Below are positions 1-9,010 of a stretch of 24,083 nucleotides of DNA, piece after piece. Under the pieces are notes generated by a model, which saw only the letters and a program-made list of their open reading frames with translations, made no database searches and was not told where the DNA came from. Source of the DNA: Candolleomyces eurysporus (taxonomy: Eukaryota > Basidiomycota > Agaricomycetes > Agaricales > Psathyrellaceae); assembly GCA_027579435.1 (NCBI GenBank), contig JANBPK010001147.1:1-24083 (forward strand), written 5' to 3'. Made by a program: the position numbers and the translations under genes. Numbering within the stretch: position 1 is the stretch's first letter; every line of letters begins with the position of its first letter.

Positions 1-1330
1 AGTCTAGGACGGTCAGTTAAGGCTGGCGGGGGTGATGCACCAATGTGGAGGGACCGGAATGAATATGGCGGCGGAGAATGCACCAATCTGGAAAGGTAGG
101 GATCGGCTGTGATGGTCGGTGCAAGTGAAGTGATGCACCAATCTGGAAAGATCCCGCTTGTGAATGTCGGTGCAAACAATGCACCACTCAGAGCAAGAAT
201 AAAGGCAGTGGGTGTGGGTGATGCACCACTGTCAGGGACGAGATGGGTCAGCTGTGAATTTCGGCGCAAGTGATGCCCCACTTTGGAGGGAGAATACAAA
301 TAGTGGGTGTGAGTGATGCACCACTCTGGCAAGGTCAGTCGCTGTCGAGGGTGGCATGAGTAATGCGCCACCTTTAGGGGACGGGAATGAATGTCTAATC
401 TGGAAGGGTCTCAGTGATGCACGACTTGGGGAAGGTTGGCTGATGCACCATTTCTGAGGACGGGAATGAACAATCTAATCTAGAGGGCGGGATTGGCTGT
501 AAACGTGCAATAGATGCACCACTTTGGAAGAGGAGCGGGCATGTGAGTAATGCACCACTCCAGGAAATCACCGTCCACGTCCATGAGTGTTGCACCACTT
601 TTTTGGGACGGGAATGAATGTAGCCAGGTAGCATGCACCAATCTGGAAGGGCGGGATCGGCTATAATCGATGCTGCCACCAATCGTCAGTGCAAGTGATG
701 CACCACTCTGGAGGAGCTAAAATGTAGGCGGTGGGTGTAAGTGATGCATCAATCGAGGACGCTCTCAAGGGTGGCGCGAGTGATGCACTATTTTGGAGGG
801 CGGGGAACAAATGCTGGCGTGGGTAGTTGATGCACCACTCTGGAAGGGCGATGTGTTCCAGCGGAGTTGGTACCGGTGTATCAAGAAGCCTTCTCGTACA
901 AGCAATGATGCACTACTCTCGAGCGACGGCGCAGTTGTCGGGTGCACGTCAAGGCCCCAATCCGGAATTCCAGGTGTTGATTACGGTGAGTGGTGCACCA
1001 CCGTTCTTAGGGTGCGCTTGAGCAAAGTGGTGTAAACTTGAATGTTGATGCACCACTTTGCGGTTCAGGGGGTGAGCGCCAGTGAGCTTGCATCATTGAT
1101 GGTGCATTGTGAATGCACTACTTTGCAGGCGCACATACCCTGACGGCGGCAGTCTTATGCACCACTTAAAGCGCGTGGAAGTGATGCACTATTTAGATGC
1201 ACCATTGATTGTGTGCAACACCTGCTCTGGTGGATGGTGTAACGATCGGTGCATCAATTGGTGCATATACCCTCACCTCTGGGGCAGGTGAACAAGCATT
1301 GTTGTTCGTGCACCATCAACCCAGATCAAC
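1..1330. repeat. Degenerate minisatellite-like array with ATGCACCA core
   Basis: A short core, ATGCACCACT or ATGCACCAAT, usually followed by CTGGAA or TTGGAG, recurs about 25 times at irregular spacings of roughly 25-80 bp (for example near 33, 80, 133, 179, 220, 317, 514, 550, 699, 830, 1048 and 1158). Between cores, filler phrases such as GGATCGGCTGTGAATGTCGG and GACGGGAATGAATG also recur, so the real unit is longer and composite. Copies are less regular toward the right end, where the core becomes ATGCACTA or GTGCATCA. Short open frames across it repeat fragments such as FQSGAS only because the DNA repeats; I see no convincing gene. The left end is cut by the window. Confidence 0.85.
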
Positions 1331-1341
1331 CGTAGTGTTTA

Positions 1342-3624
1342 GTGCATAATTCCGACAGCATCAGCTGGTCGCCACTCGGCTTCTTTCTTATGCGCTCACT
1401 GACTCTCTATCTTCACGTATTCTGCCAGATACTCTCAGTTTCACACCCACTGGACCTCTACAGTTTCTCTCTGACATGCAAGTTCTTGCGTCAGCTCTTA
1501 TGGAATCGCGATTCGACGACGAACATTGGCACTGTATATACCTGGAACAATGCGTTCTGGATGTCCGGGTTACCACGAGGTCCGTCTAGTATCGACCCTG
1601 TTCAATGGGCATCGTTTCTGTTCGGACGATCGGTTTGTAAGGTAAGGGATATACACTACTCGTACGCACCCAAAGTCGAGAAACGGCCGGGGTTGACCAC
1701 TGTTCTTGATTCCTGCGTACAGGATTGCGGATGCCCTGGGGAAAGAACGAACTTTTCATATTTCGTGAACCATTGTATTCGTTGCGTGGTCAGTCTTTCA
1801 AGTGCCTCGAAACTGTTCTTCGCTCACCCTTCCCTTCATTTTCTTGGGAGCAGGAAGTAAGCAAAAATATGCACCTTGTATCGCAAGCGCTCACTAGATC
1901 TGTCAACTTAGCTTACTCAAGCAGCCTCTAGCTGGGCCAATGGGGTGCTGAACGATCAGCGCAAATGGGAAGGATCGTGGTATAAGCGAAAGTAGGCCCA
2001 TACTTCCGACCTTCCTCCTTCATACTTTTTAATGCCAACACCGCCGACAGGGGCGCTCGGGAGCTTAGAGCAATGGGATACGAAGCCTATGTGATCAAAT
2101 ACTCGGTCCGAGTCACTTTCACCAAACGCTATCTTCGTGAGTTGGATGTATTAGGCATGCGCTCGGCATGGAAAGGTATATAATTTATTAGATAAGACTT
2201 TCCGATTACCCATCATTTTTCTTCCGTTTAGGCTTCCGGGGGCACTCCGAATACCTCATGCTTAACGCTCAGTTCTTTCGCCTGGGCCAGCAGCGTAACT
2301 GGAAGTCGATGTCCCTGAACTCCCTCGTCAGGGAATATCAAAGCAGGTTCATCCACCCATCCGAATGGGCTTGCTTCCCTCGAAAGCTTCTGCACTTCTA
2401 CGATGGAGGCATTCTCCCAGATAATTTCGACCCTTCCATGCCCGACAGTACCTCCGTTTTATCATCGGAGATATCCAATTGGTACCAACAAGTCCGTGAC
2501 GACCTTGTGGAGAAAGTTCGCCTCGCACACCCAGCGTTTATTGAGTCGCCTCTAGCGCCGGAACTTGAGGTCTCCGGAGCGGAGGATGCACTCGACCTAG
2601 CAGCTCTCGTATTCTCTTGTGCCGATTGCTTGAAAGGCACCTACCATATGGGGGCGGCGCTCGTTGGTTGGGATAACATCCTGACTCATATCTGCAGCAG
2701 CGCCCTGTCAAGGTGGCATGGGACGTTGAACTGGTCTGAAAAGGGCCATGCGTCAGCGCTTGCTCTTATGGAGCTTGTTGGGAAGGACCCCCGGACCACG
2801 ACGGCGGAGGATATGGACAAGCTGGACGCGCGTTTCTTCTGCGAGGGTTGCGAGTATACAAATTCTACTGGGGTGAAGTGGAGGAAGGCGTTGAAGTGGA
2901 GAGAATGCGTATGTGGTTGCTGGTTTAATATTGCTATCGTGACGTCACTGATTGATACGCGTATCCTTAGCTCACACATGTGCTTTGCTGTGTCAAGCCA
3001 GGACACGACGATACTCCCCAGACTTGGCTCCTCTTGAGCGAAGAAGCAGCTCAGTCTGTGAAATTGCGAGAAGGCCCCTATCCGCTGCGAAACAGGCCAA
3101 TTTGGGGTTGCGGACTTTGTACTAAGCATCTCGAGACACCGGAAGAGCACGCCGCAGTTGTAAACCACATCACTACAGAGTTTGTGTCTCTTTCGATCAA
3201 CCCGTCACTCTGTTCCTGAAACCTCTCCAATTTCTAGACATGTCGACGAGGTCGGTGCCATCGCCGAACTCGAGATCGGCCGTGACCTCGTCTACTTCCC
3301 GAACCTCTTCACCGATTTCTTGGAAAAGCCAAGTTGGCCTTACAAGCTCTACCCGAGTCGTAAGGCAGTGCCGTACCAAGTGGCTCCACCGAGGAACCTT
3401 TGTTGCATTCACTGTCTGCCCACGTCCTCGGTTAGACTGAGGTGGGATAACACCCGGGATCTCATTGGGCACATAAAGGAGTGGGTTCCGCGCGTTCAGT
3501 GTTGCGATATTATTCAAATATGCTGACGGATTTCTTCTCTAGATACCATGTCCCAGACCCCGTCGAAGGAAGAGATTATATGCAAGTTGAGATAACGAGT
3601 GGTGAAGCAAGGGTATATCGCTGA
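1342..3624 (+). CDS. F-box-type protein with several Cys/His pairs (eight exons)
   Basis: Proposed exons are 1342-1641, 1723-1856, 1932-1991, 2051-2175, 2232-2908, 2971-3179, 3238-3480 and 3543-3624; all phases agree and give about 609 residues. The N-terminal part (VFCQILSVSHPLDLYSFSLTCK, here split as VFCQILS and HPLDLYSFSLTCKFLRQLL) resembles the F-box of large basidiomycete families, whose members are SCF ubiquitin-ligase substrate adaptors. It is followed by CKDCG...CIRC, then by FFCEGC, WGCGLC...EH...NH and CCIHC...GHIKEYH, which look like degenerate zinc-binding pairs. The ending HVPDPVEGRDYM fits what I recall of this family. The start is uncertain: ATG at 1342 or 1390, since the canonical LP residues of the F-box are replaced (LYLHVF). 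Exon 2 after CIRC is poorly conserved in appearance. Introns are 56-81 bp; the donor at 3180 is GTTTGT. The substrate is unknown. Confidence 0.72.
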
Positions 3625-5500
3625 GCAGACAGGTTTTGGTAAAGAATGACTGCGTTTTGGTTGGTATTGCTGTGAGCTTGATAATAAGTTGACTCCCCGA
3701 AATTCGCCTCTGTAACGTACCTACTAAGTAGCCTTCTCGTTTCCGAATTGTTCACGAAGGCCACCAAGTAAAAAAAAAAAAACTCAGTTCAAAGATCGGA
3801 TGCTATCTTTAAAGGAGACAGTCAAAGCAAACTATTCATAAGTTATTCGTACAGGGTATTACTACGTTAAGTCGCATCGATTTTTTACAAGCATGGTTGG
3901 ATTAGTCGGGGTATCTTGGTATCTGGGTGCAATGATACACATGGACGCCCGAAACGCGGAGGATAACGAGAAGAGTTGCACAAGGCCAAAATAACAGGCC
4001 TTGAACGTTTGAACCGTTAGTTATTGAACACTCAGGCGACAAGGATCCACAATTTCTCCCCCGTTGATTCGCTCCCTGCACAAAATAGTTGATTCGACGA
4101 AATTCCTCTATTCCCTGCTTTCAGAAAAATTCAAATGATTTCCACTCGACCAGCAAGCCTCTTAGACTATTCCTTTCCTCCAAACCTAGGCGCAGCGAAT
4201 CCCCGAACCGTAATCTGGCAACGGTCCTGCAGGACAAGTCGGTGAATGCCCCGAATCTCACTCTGAATGTCGTCCAACTCTTCCACAATAACCACCCCGT
4301 CTGTAACAGTCACCTGGGTCGAGGATGGAATGCCGGGTGACGGTGTGGCATCTCCGCCGGGATACATTCATGTGCATGACATGTCACTAGGCACTACAAG
4401 TGCTCACTTTTGACCCGGACAACAAGCTGCGAAAAGTCGTCTTGGGCGATTGGTACATCGATATCCTCGGTGAAAGCGATGAGAGCCATAAGGTTGAGCG
4501 AATGATGTACAGAAGCGCCCCACCTCGAAGGAAGAATTTACGAAGTTTGCTCAGTTTCGTGGGCGTCGTTGGTGGGCTCGATTAAAGTACCTTGCAGGCT
4601 ATGAGAGTGGGCGTTCGAGTCGCCGGTGAGAAGTTGCTCTGAGTACTGGGAGCTGTAACAGGGCGATGGGATATCGCATGAACTAATAGCTAAGGTCAAG
4701 ACGAGGATTCCAATGATCATAGAGTCCCCAAGAACGACGCTAAACATGGTCCTGCACATGGATAAAAAGTACCTACTTTGTATCATACATAGAATGACCT
4801 TCTTTGGCGCCCTTGCTCGCCACGGGAAATCGGCAAATCACATGTAAGTGGGCATTTTCCGTGGAGATAAACCTGATTTACTTAGTTCCTAAGTGCCCAG
4901 GTCATACAGCACAGTCTATGCTTTGCTCTTATGCGAAATTGTAATTCATGCTACGAAGACTATCACTCTTCAGAGTTACGAACAACTTGCGTCGCCGGTC
5001 TGCAAGTTCCCGGTCTCCGCCACAATGCTATTCCTGACACTCTAGTAGAAGGTGGTACTTCAAACGTTGCAGAACAAGACTTTACCCTCTTTGTGCTGGG
5101 TGGTATCTCTGGTCCCCAGCTAGAGACTTGAGGCACTGCTAGCTTGCAAGATCTAGAATGCCGGGATTGTCGTGCGGATGGCCGTCTTTCCAGCGTCGCA
5201 GTTGTTGTGGTCAATGGTTAGTCGGAAGCTGAATCGCACTTCCGTTGCCCGAGCCGGCAGTCGAAATTATTGGGCTTGATGTTCACAAGCGCTGTTATGG
5301 TTGTATGTACCTTTATCACCTTTATCTCGTCTTCCGGGTATATCCTGCTCACTCCGTCTTCACTCGGGCCGCGCAATTTGATACTCCCTCTTGTCGTCGC
5401 TTGTGTGCCTGACACCGAACGTAGGCATTTTGTCGGTTTGCATATAGTTCTTTTCATTCAGGAACGTTGATTTTAGGATGTAAGGATATACATTGCATTC
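3625..5500. other. No resolved gene; scattered protein-like fragments
   Basis: About 1.9 kb without a gene I can assemble. A run of 13 A follows at 3770-3782. On the minus strand, 4167-4367 reads as a hydrophilic acidic stretch containing VTVTDGVVIVEELDDIQSE, and 4538-4786 contains the hydrophobic stretch SVVLGDSMIIGILVLTLAIS; these could be pieces of a multi-exon membrane protein. On the plus strand, 5270-5470 has a hydrophobic start (LMFTSAVMVVCTFITFI). None joins to the next with good splice sites and phase that I could find, so this may be a decayed gene, an undetected gene with several introns, or chance. Confidence 0.4.
4167..4786 (-). pseudogene. Possible remnant of a membrane protein gene (tentative)
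   Basis: Two minus-strand segments look more protein-like than their surroundings: a hydrophobic helix at 4786-4538 (VLGDSMIIGILVLTLAIS) and a polar acidic tail at 4367-4167 (VVIVEELDDIQSEIRGIHRL) ending in a stop. The order, helices then polar tail, is what fungal multi-pass membrane proteins often show. Between them, about 4560-4400 on the same strand includes LRKFFLRGGALLYIIRS, again partly hydrophobic. I could not connect the segments in one frame, and I do not recognise the family. It could equally be coincidence in low-constraint DNA. Confidence 0.22.
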
Positions 5501-5530
5501 TATAGTATCACTTATTCAGACAGACATCTT

Positions 5531-6886
5531 TTAGAGGAGGATCAAGGACCCTACGGTGAATCCTAATACCAAAGCAAAAGTATTGACAGCCCCAAAGCCA
5601 TACTCCCTTCCAGCTATAGTCGGTGCGGACGACATCTGAGCTTCCGAATAAATGGGAAGCGCAAACGAATCGAATTGGACGCTCAGGCTCCGTGGGTCTG
5701 TGCCCATACTCACGTTTCTGCCGGCACCTATGTACACCAAGGACACTGAGTGGGTCTCGCGGTTTTCGTAGCCAACGGGTACGATCACCATCGGTGGGTA
5801 CTGACGGACACGATAGCAACTGTTGTTCAAGTTNCTTCCGCGGGNATCTTCCGGCGAAGATGCATCGGGGTCGTAAGTGTCCATGAAGGTGGTTGTATTG
5901 AAGCCGTCGACGATCAGGGAGAATCTGCCACCGGTCCTCGAAGGGATAGTGCGAACCATGAATGAAGGTCCTTAATATATATAGCGCGGGTGAGTGACCT
6001 CAATTGAATGAGTTTGCGACGAGTTTTCTTATCTTACCGGTGTAATTGAAGGATACAGTGGCGTTGAGCACGTTCGTGACGCGTCTGTAGGGACTGAGCG
6101 ATCCTCCACAGGTCGAGTTGAGCTCAGATTCATCAAGCGACACCGTAGTCCATGCATCGCTGGGAGTGAATGAGATCTGGCCGATTGAGTTATCCGATGG
6201 CGCCGGAGCAGGAATAGCTGTGAGGGAAGGTATGGCGGTGACCATCGTAGAGGTCGGATATGCCGTCGTTGTGACGCCATAGGGATTAATGCAGTACACC
6301 CTTCCCTTGTTCTCGCTCGTGTGGTGACAGCTCATACCAACGGCTAGATTCAACGTTCATATTTAATCTCATTCTCATTCGCATTCCGGGGGTGCAAGGA
6401 CTTACGGCAGCAGAAACCTGGGATCCCGATGATGTCGCAACTAACTGTCAAGTTGGGTGGTGTTAGTGTCAGTCGTACAGGAATGCACAATTAGATACTA
6501 ACATAGGTATGGGTTTCCAATTGAGCACTCTTGGTCGTTGAAGCCATTAACGTACCAGGTGGTGGTATCCTGACAAATAGGGATCCCCCGTCTGTAGTTA
6601 CACCTCCATCTTTAGCGCCAAGAAAGAGGGTAAATTAGCGATGGCGATTCAACAACAATCATAACTTCAACCATGGTATAATACTCACTGTCCAGGGCAG
6701 CACGTGGAGAAGAAAGAAGATCCGCAATAAATTTCATCTCCTGGACAACTCTCATTTGCTGCAGCCTGGAGAGGAAAGGTTAATTACAAGAAACGTCCAA
6801 ATCTGAGAGAACCTGCTCACAGATCCACCGCTCTGTGCGATTGTAGGCAAAATGGCGATACAGACGAGGAGGAATTTGGAGAGCAT
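5531..6886 (-). CDS. Secreted cysteine-rich, probably GPI-anchored surface protein (six exons)
   Basis: Exons, in coding order, are 6886-6821, 6765-6689, 6609-6503, 6444-6406, 6343-6038 and 5970-5531; all introns are GT-AG, phases agree, and the product is about 344 residues. Residues 1-18 form a signal peptide (MLSKFLLVCIAILPTIAQ). Residues about 23-115 hold 12 cysteines, including two CC pairs (STCCPG, GFCCPVG), so a disulfide-rich module is likely. A Thr/Pro/Ser linker follows (VTTTAYPTSTMVTAIPS). Then comes a region with the pattern NATVSFNYTGPSFMV ... GGRFSLIVDGF ... ETHSVSLVYIGAG, reminiscent of fungal beta-sandwich galactose-binding-like modules. Several N-glycosylation sequons (NST, NAT, NYT, NTT, NNS, NVS) are present. 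The last about 15 residues (FALVLGFTVGSLILL) are hydrophobic and end at the stop, which suits a GPI signal better than a cytosol-facing anchor. Two N bases fall in the last exon. Biological role unknown. Confidence 0.78.
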
Positions 6887-7291
6887 TTGAACTTTGCACT
6901 TGCGGTGCACTGTGGGGAAGTTTTTCTCTTTCTTGGTCGACCCTGGTAAGCTCACAGCGCTTTTCTACTTGCGCCCTTCCATTACCCAAAACGAATTTGG
7001 ACAAGCGCGATTTGATTCGACTTTCCCAATGTACGATATGCATGCTATCAGTGCTCCTGACGGCAAATGAACGCAGTGACAAAACATACCAAATTACAGA
7101 CACCGTTATCTTTTCTATTTTACAATTTAAAAGCAAGAACACTGAAAGGTAAAAAGCTATCGAATATCTGTGCCTGTTCTGGCAAAGGAAAACAAAGACA
7201 AGACTATCTTAGTAAAAAGACACCGATATCCGTTCCTTGTCACTATAATACAAATTTGAAGTGAAAGCCGAGACCCAGCGTATACAGTCCT
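6887..7291. other. Intergenic; mostly left part of the segmental duplication
   Basis: No gene seen. From about 6941 the sequence matches 12937-13320 in the same orientation. It lies upstream of the secreted-protein gene and downstream of the 203-residue gene, so it would hold the promoter of the former and the terminator of the latter. Confidence 0.5.
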
Positions 7292-7560
7292 TCAGGGGTT
7301 ATAATGGTTCCAATCAGTACAAACTGCACAACAGGTCATTACAATTTCCGTCCCGTCACTCTTTAACCTCCAGCACGTCTCGAACAGGCTACCGCAATTG
7401 ATCAAATCGACGCGTTCCTTAATCTCCAGGACGTGTGACCTTGCGACATGGTCATTCGTCGTTTCCCAATAGACGTGGTCCTTGGGCAGGCTGCCTCCCG
7501 CTAGGCATATCCCGAGAACGGATGCTTGTTCGCCAACGCACTGCCTGAACTCCTCAAGGA
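6941..7560 (+). repeat. Segmental duplication, copy A
   Basis: This stretch matches 12937-13558 in the same orientation with scattered substitutions and small indels. Shared anchors include GGTAAGCTCACAGCG at the left edge, ACGAATTTGGACAAG, GCTCCTG followed by GGCAAA, and AATCAGTACAAACTGCACA near 7313 and 13321. It covers the 3' flank of the minus-strand gene at 7292-7903 plus its C-terminal half, about 90 codons. The match stops inside that gene, near the codons for EFRQCVGE. Confidence 0.85.
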
Positions 7561-7903
7561 GTGATGCAGGCGGCGGTGGGACAAACTGTTCCTCCGAGTC
7601 GACCTTGCGAAATTCGAATGCCTCCCCATACGCTGTCCAGCGCTCTGGAATGATCAACAGGTCGTCAGGCGAAGGCGATGACATTGGAAGGCTGATTGCG
7701 CCACATGAGACCATCCTTTCCCCCGGTTCGAGATTGAAGTGTTGGTGAATGAGGCAGACTTCGTAAATTCCCCTATACTCAACCCTTGCAAAAAGCGGCG
7801 CCAGCTTGGAGAAAATGTTGTTGCGGTCGACAAATGCGGAATCCGCATCCACGATTGAGGGGAGGCGATTGTAGAATTGAGTGTCGAAATTGGATAGCAT
7901 CAT
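7292..7903 (-). CDS. Uncharacterised 203-residue protein, paralogue A
   Basis: A single uninterrupted reading frame of 203 residues starting MMLSNFDTQFYNRL. I do not recognise the family. The product is soluble, with no signal peptide or membrane helix. It pairs over its full length with the plus-strand gene at 11032-11643. Shared blocks include a YN-L N-terminal motif, DR...FSK.APL.AR.E(Y/F)RG.Y, H.H..L.PGE.MV, WTA.G..FE, a PPP stretch, EF...VGE..SVLG, DHV..E..DH.R.H.LEIK, and FETCW near the C-terminus. Conserved His and Glu residues in the DHV/DH.R/LEIK block are the most likely functional site, but that is inference. A TATATAAC sequence lies about 70 bp upstream. The C-terminal half and downstream DNA are duplicated near 13.4 kb. 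Confidence 0.75.
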   Translation of the reverse strand: MMLSNFDTQFYNRLPSIVDADSAFVDRNNIFSKLAPLFARVEYRGIYEVCLIHQHFNLEPGERMVSCGAISLPMSSPSPDDLLIIPERWTAYGEAFEFRKVDSEEQFVPPPPASLLEEFRQCVGEQASVLGICLAGGSLPKDHVYWETTNDHVARSHVLEIKERVDLINCGSLFETCWRLKSDGTEIVMTCCAVCTDWNHYNP

Positions 7904-7972
7904 TTGGGGTTGAGAGGATTGGGGAACTGGAGTATGGCCCCTGGGGCAAAGGGTTCGCCCGCCCTAGTCAAT

Positions 7973-7981
7973 GTTATATAC
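7973..7981 (-). promoter_or_regulatory. Putative TATA box of the 203-residue gene (copy A)
   Basis: Minus-strand TATATAAC about 70 bp before the ATG at 7903. The spacing is like that of the TATA-like sequences upstream of the genes at 11032, 18664 and 23053. Confidence 0.5.
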
Positions 7982-9010
7982 ACAAACCAATCCATCAACC
8001 CGTTGTAATGTATCACATTCATTTAATTTCGGAAGCTCATTAGTGCTAAAATGAACTTTTTTCAGGTGGTCGTACCTTCTGAGCATTCAGGCTACTAATG
8101 TGGATACATTGGCGTAGTCGTGTTGGTAGGTAGTTTGGCAAGTAGACTGTAGGCCCAACCAGAACTTCTGCGCTTACTGCTTAGAAAGGTGTCAAAGTCA
8201 CCAAATCAGGCAATAATGGTTCAGAATGACTCGGCCCGGTTCCGAGGCAGTTTGACTCGGGTTCATACACTCAGTTTCCAGGCGCCAAGATAGATGCGCG
8301 GCATGTGCAGGAACCAACATTGGCACCACTGTTTTTCGTCGGTCTTTCCCGCTTTCCTTTCTTGGGTTCACCTTAGCAAGTCTCTTCATGCCAGTTCTCT
8401 TGTTTTCCCGTCTGAGCACACAATAAGTAGGGAGGCAAAATGCTTCGGACCACTGCCGTGCAAAGCAGCGGCCACTTCCCACAGGTGAATCATATATAGG
8501 TCAGTCCTGAGGCCTGAGGTCAACGAACGCACCTACGATCACCCTACGACTTCAATTTGATAAGACCATGTCGGTGTTCCTAGATCCGATGATGGCTTCC
8601 ATATCGTTGTTCCCAATTCGTTCATATTGGGTGGAACAGCTGAGTGAGCGNTTTGAATTTTGAACATGCTGCTTCAGATAAGCTTCTACGGCTAATTCAG
8701 TATCCATAGACCAGATTGCACCGCACTCAACTTTTGATATTTGTTCAGTTTTGGGGCCACCAAAATTTGGGATAGTTCGTGGCCTCGTGACCATGGTTGA
8801 AGTTGTGAAAGGAGTTCAAATTGCGGGGTACCTCTTCGTTTGGGATAGCGAGCGGAGCATGTTTAATACTTGTCTTGCTCCAAGACTAAACAATTATCAA
8901 AAGTCTTGCACGGAACAATCTGGTCTATTGACACCGAAATAGACTGTAAAGCAATTTAAAAAGGTGGTTTTTTTGCATTCATGCCTTCATAACCGAGCTT
9001 TACTTCGACC
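7982..9010. other. Intergenic, about 1 kb, no gene recognised
   Basis: No frame in this stretch shows family resemblance or spliceable continuity. Short open frames such as 8198-8482 (-) and 8751-8942 (+) look random in composition. It contains one N at 8651. It separates the minus-strand 203-residue gene from the plus-strand DUF4436 gene, so it should hold both divergent promoters. Confidence 0.5.

Noticed and set aside
395..682. Open frame on the minus strand across the repeat array with recurring FQSGAS-like peptides
   Set aside because: The peptide repeats simply mirror the DNA repeat; frames change between copies and there is no start context, splice pattern or family resemblance.
3770..3782. 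Run of 13 A after the F-box gene as a mark of retroposition
   Set aside because: The gene upstream has seven introns and no target-site duplication was seen; more likely a simple A tract.
4290..4480. Plus-strand fragments around a DWYID motif as a second DUF4436 copy
   Set aside because: Only a few residues resemble the DWYP region; nothing after it matches the DUF4436 extracellular domain or helices.
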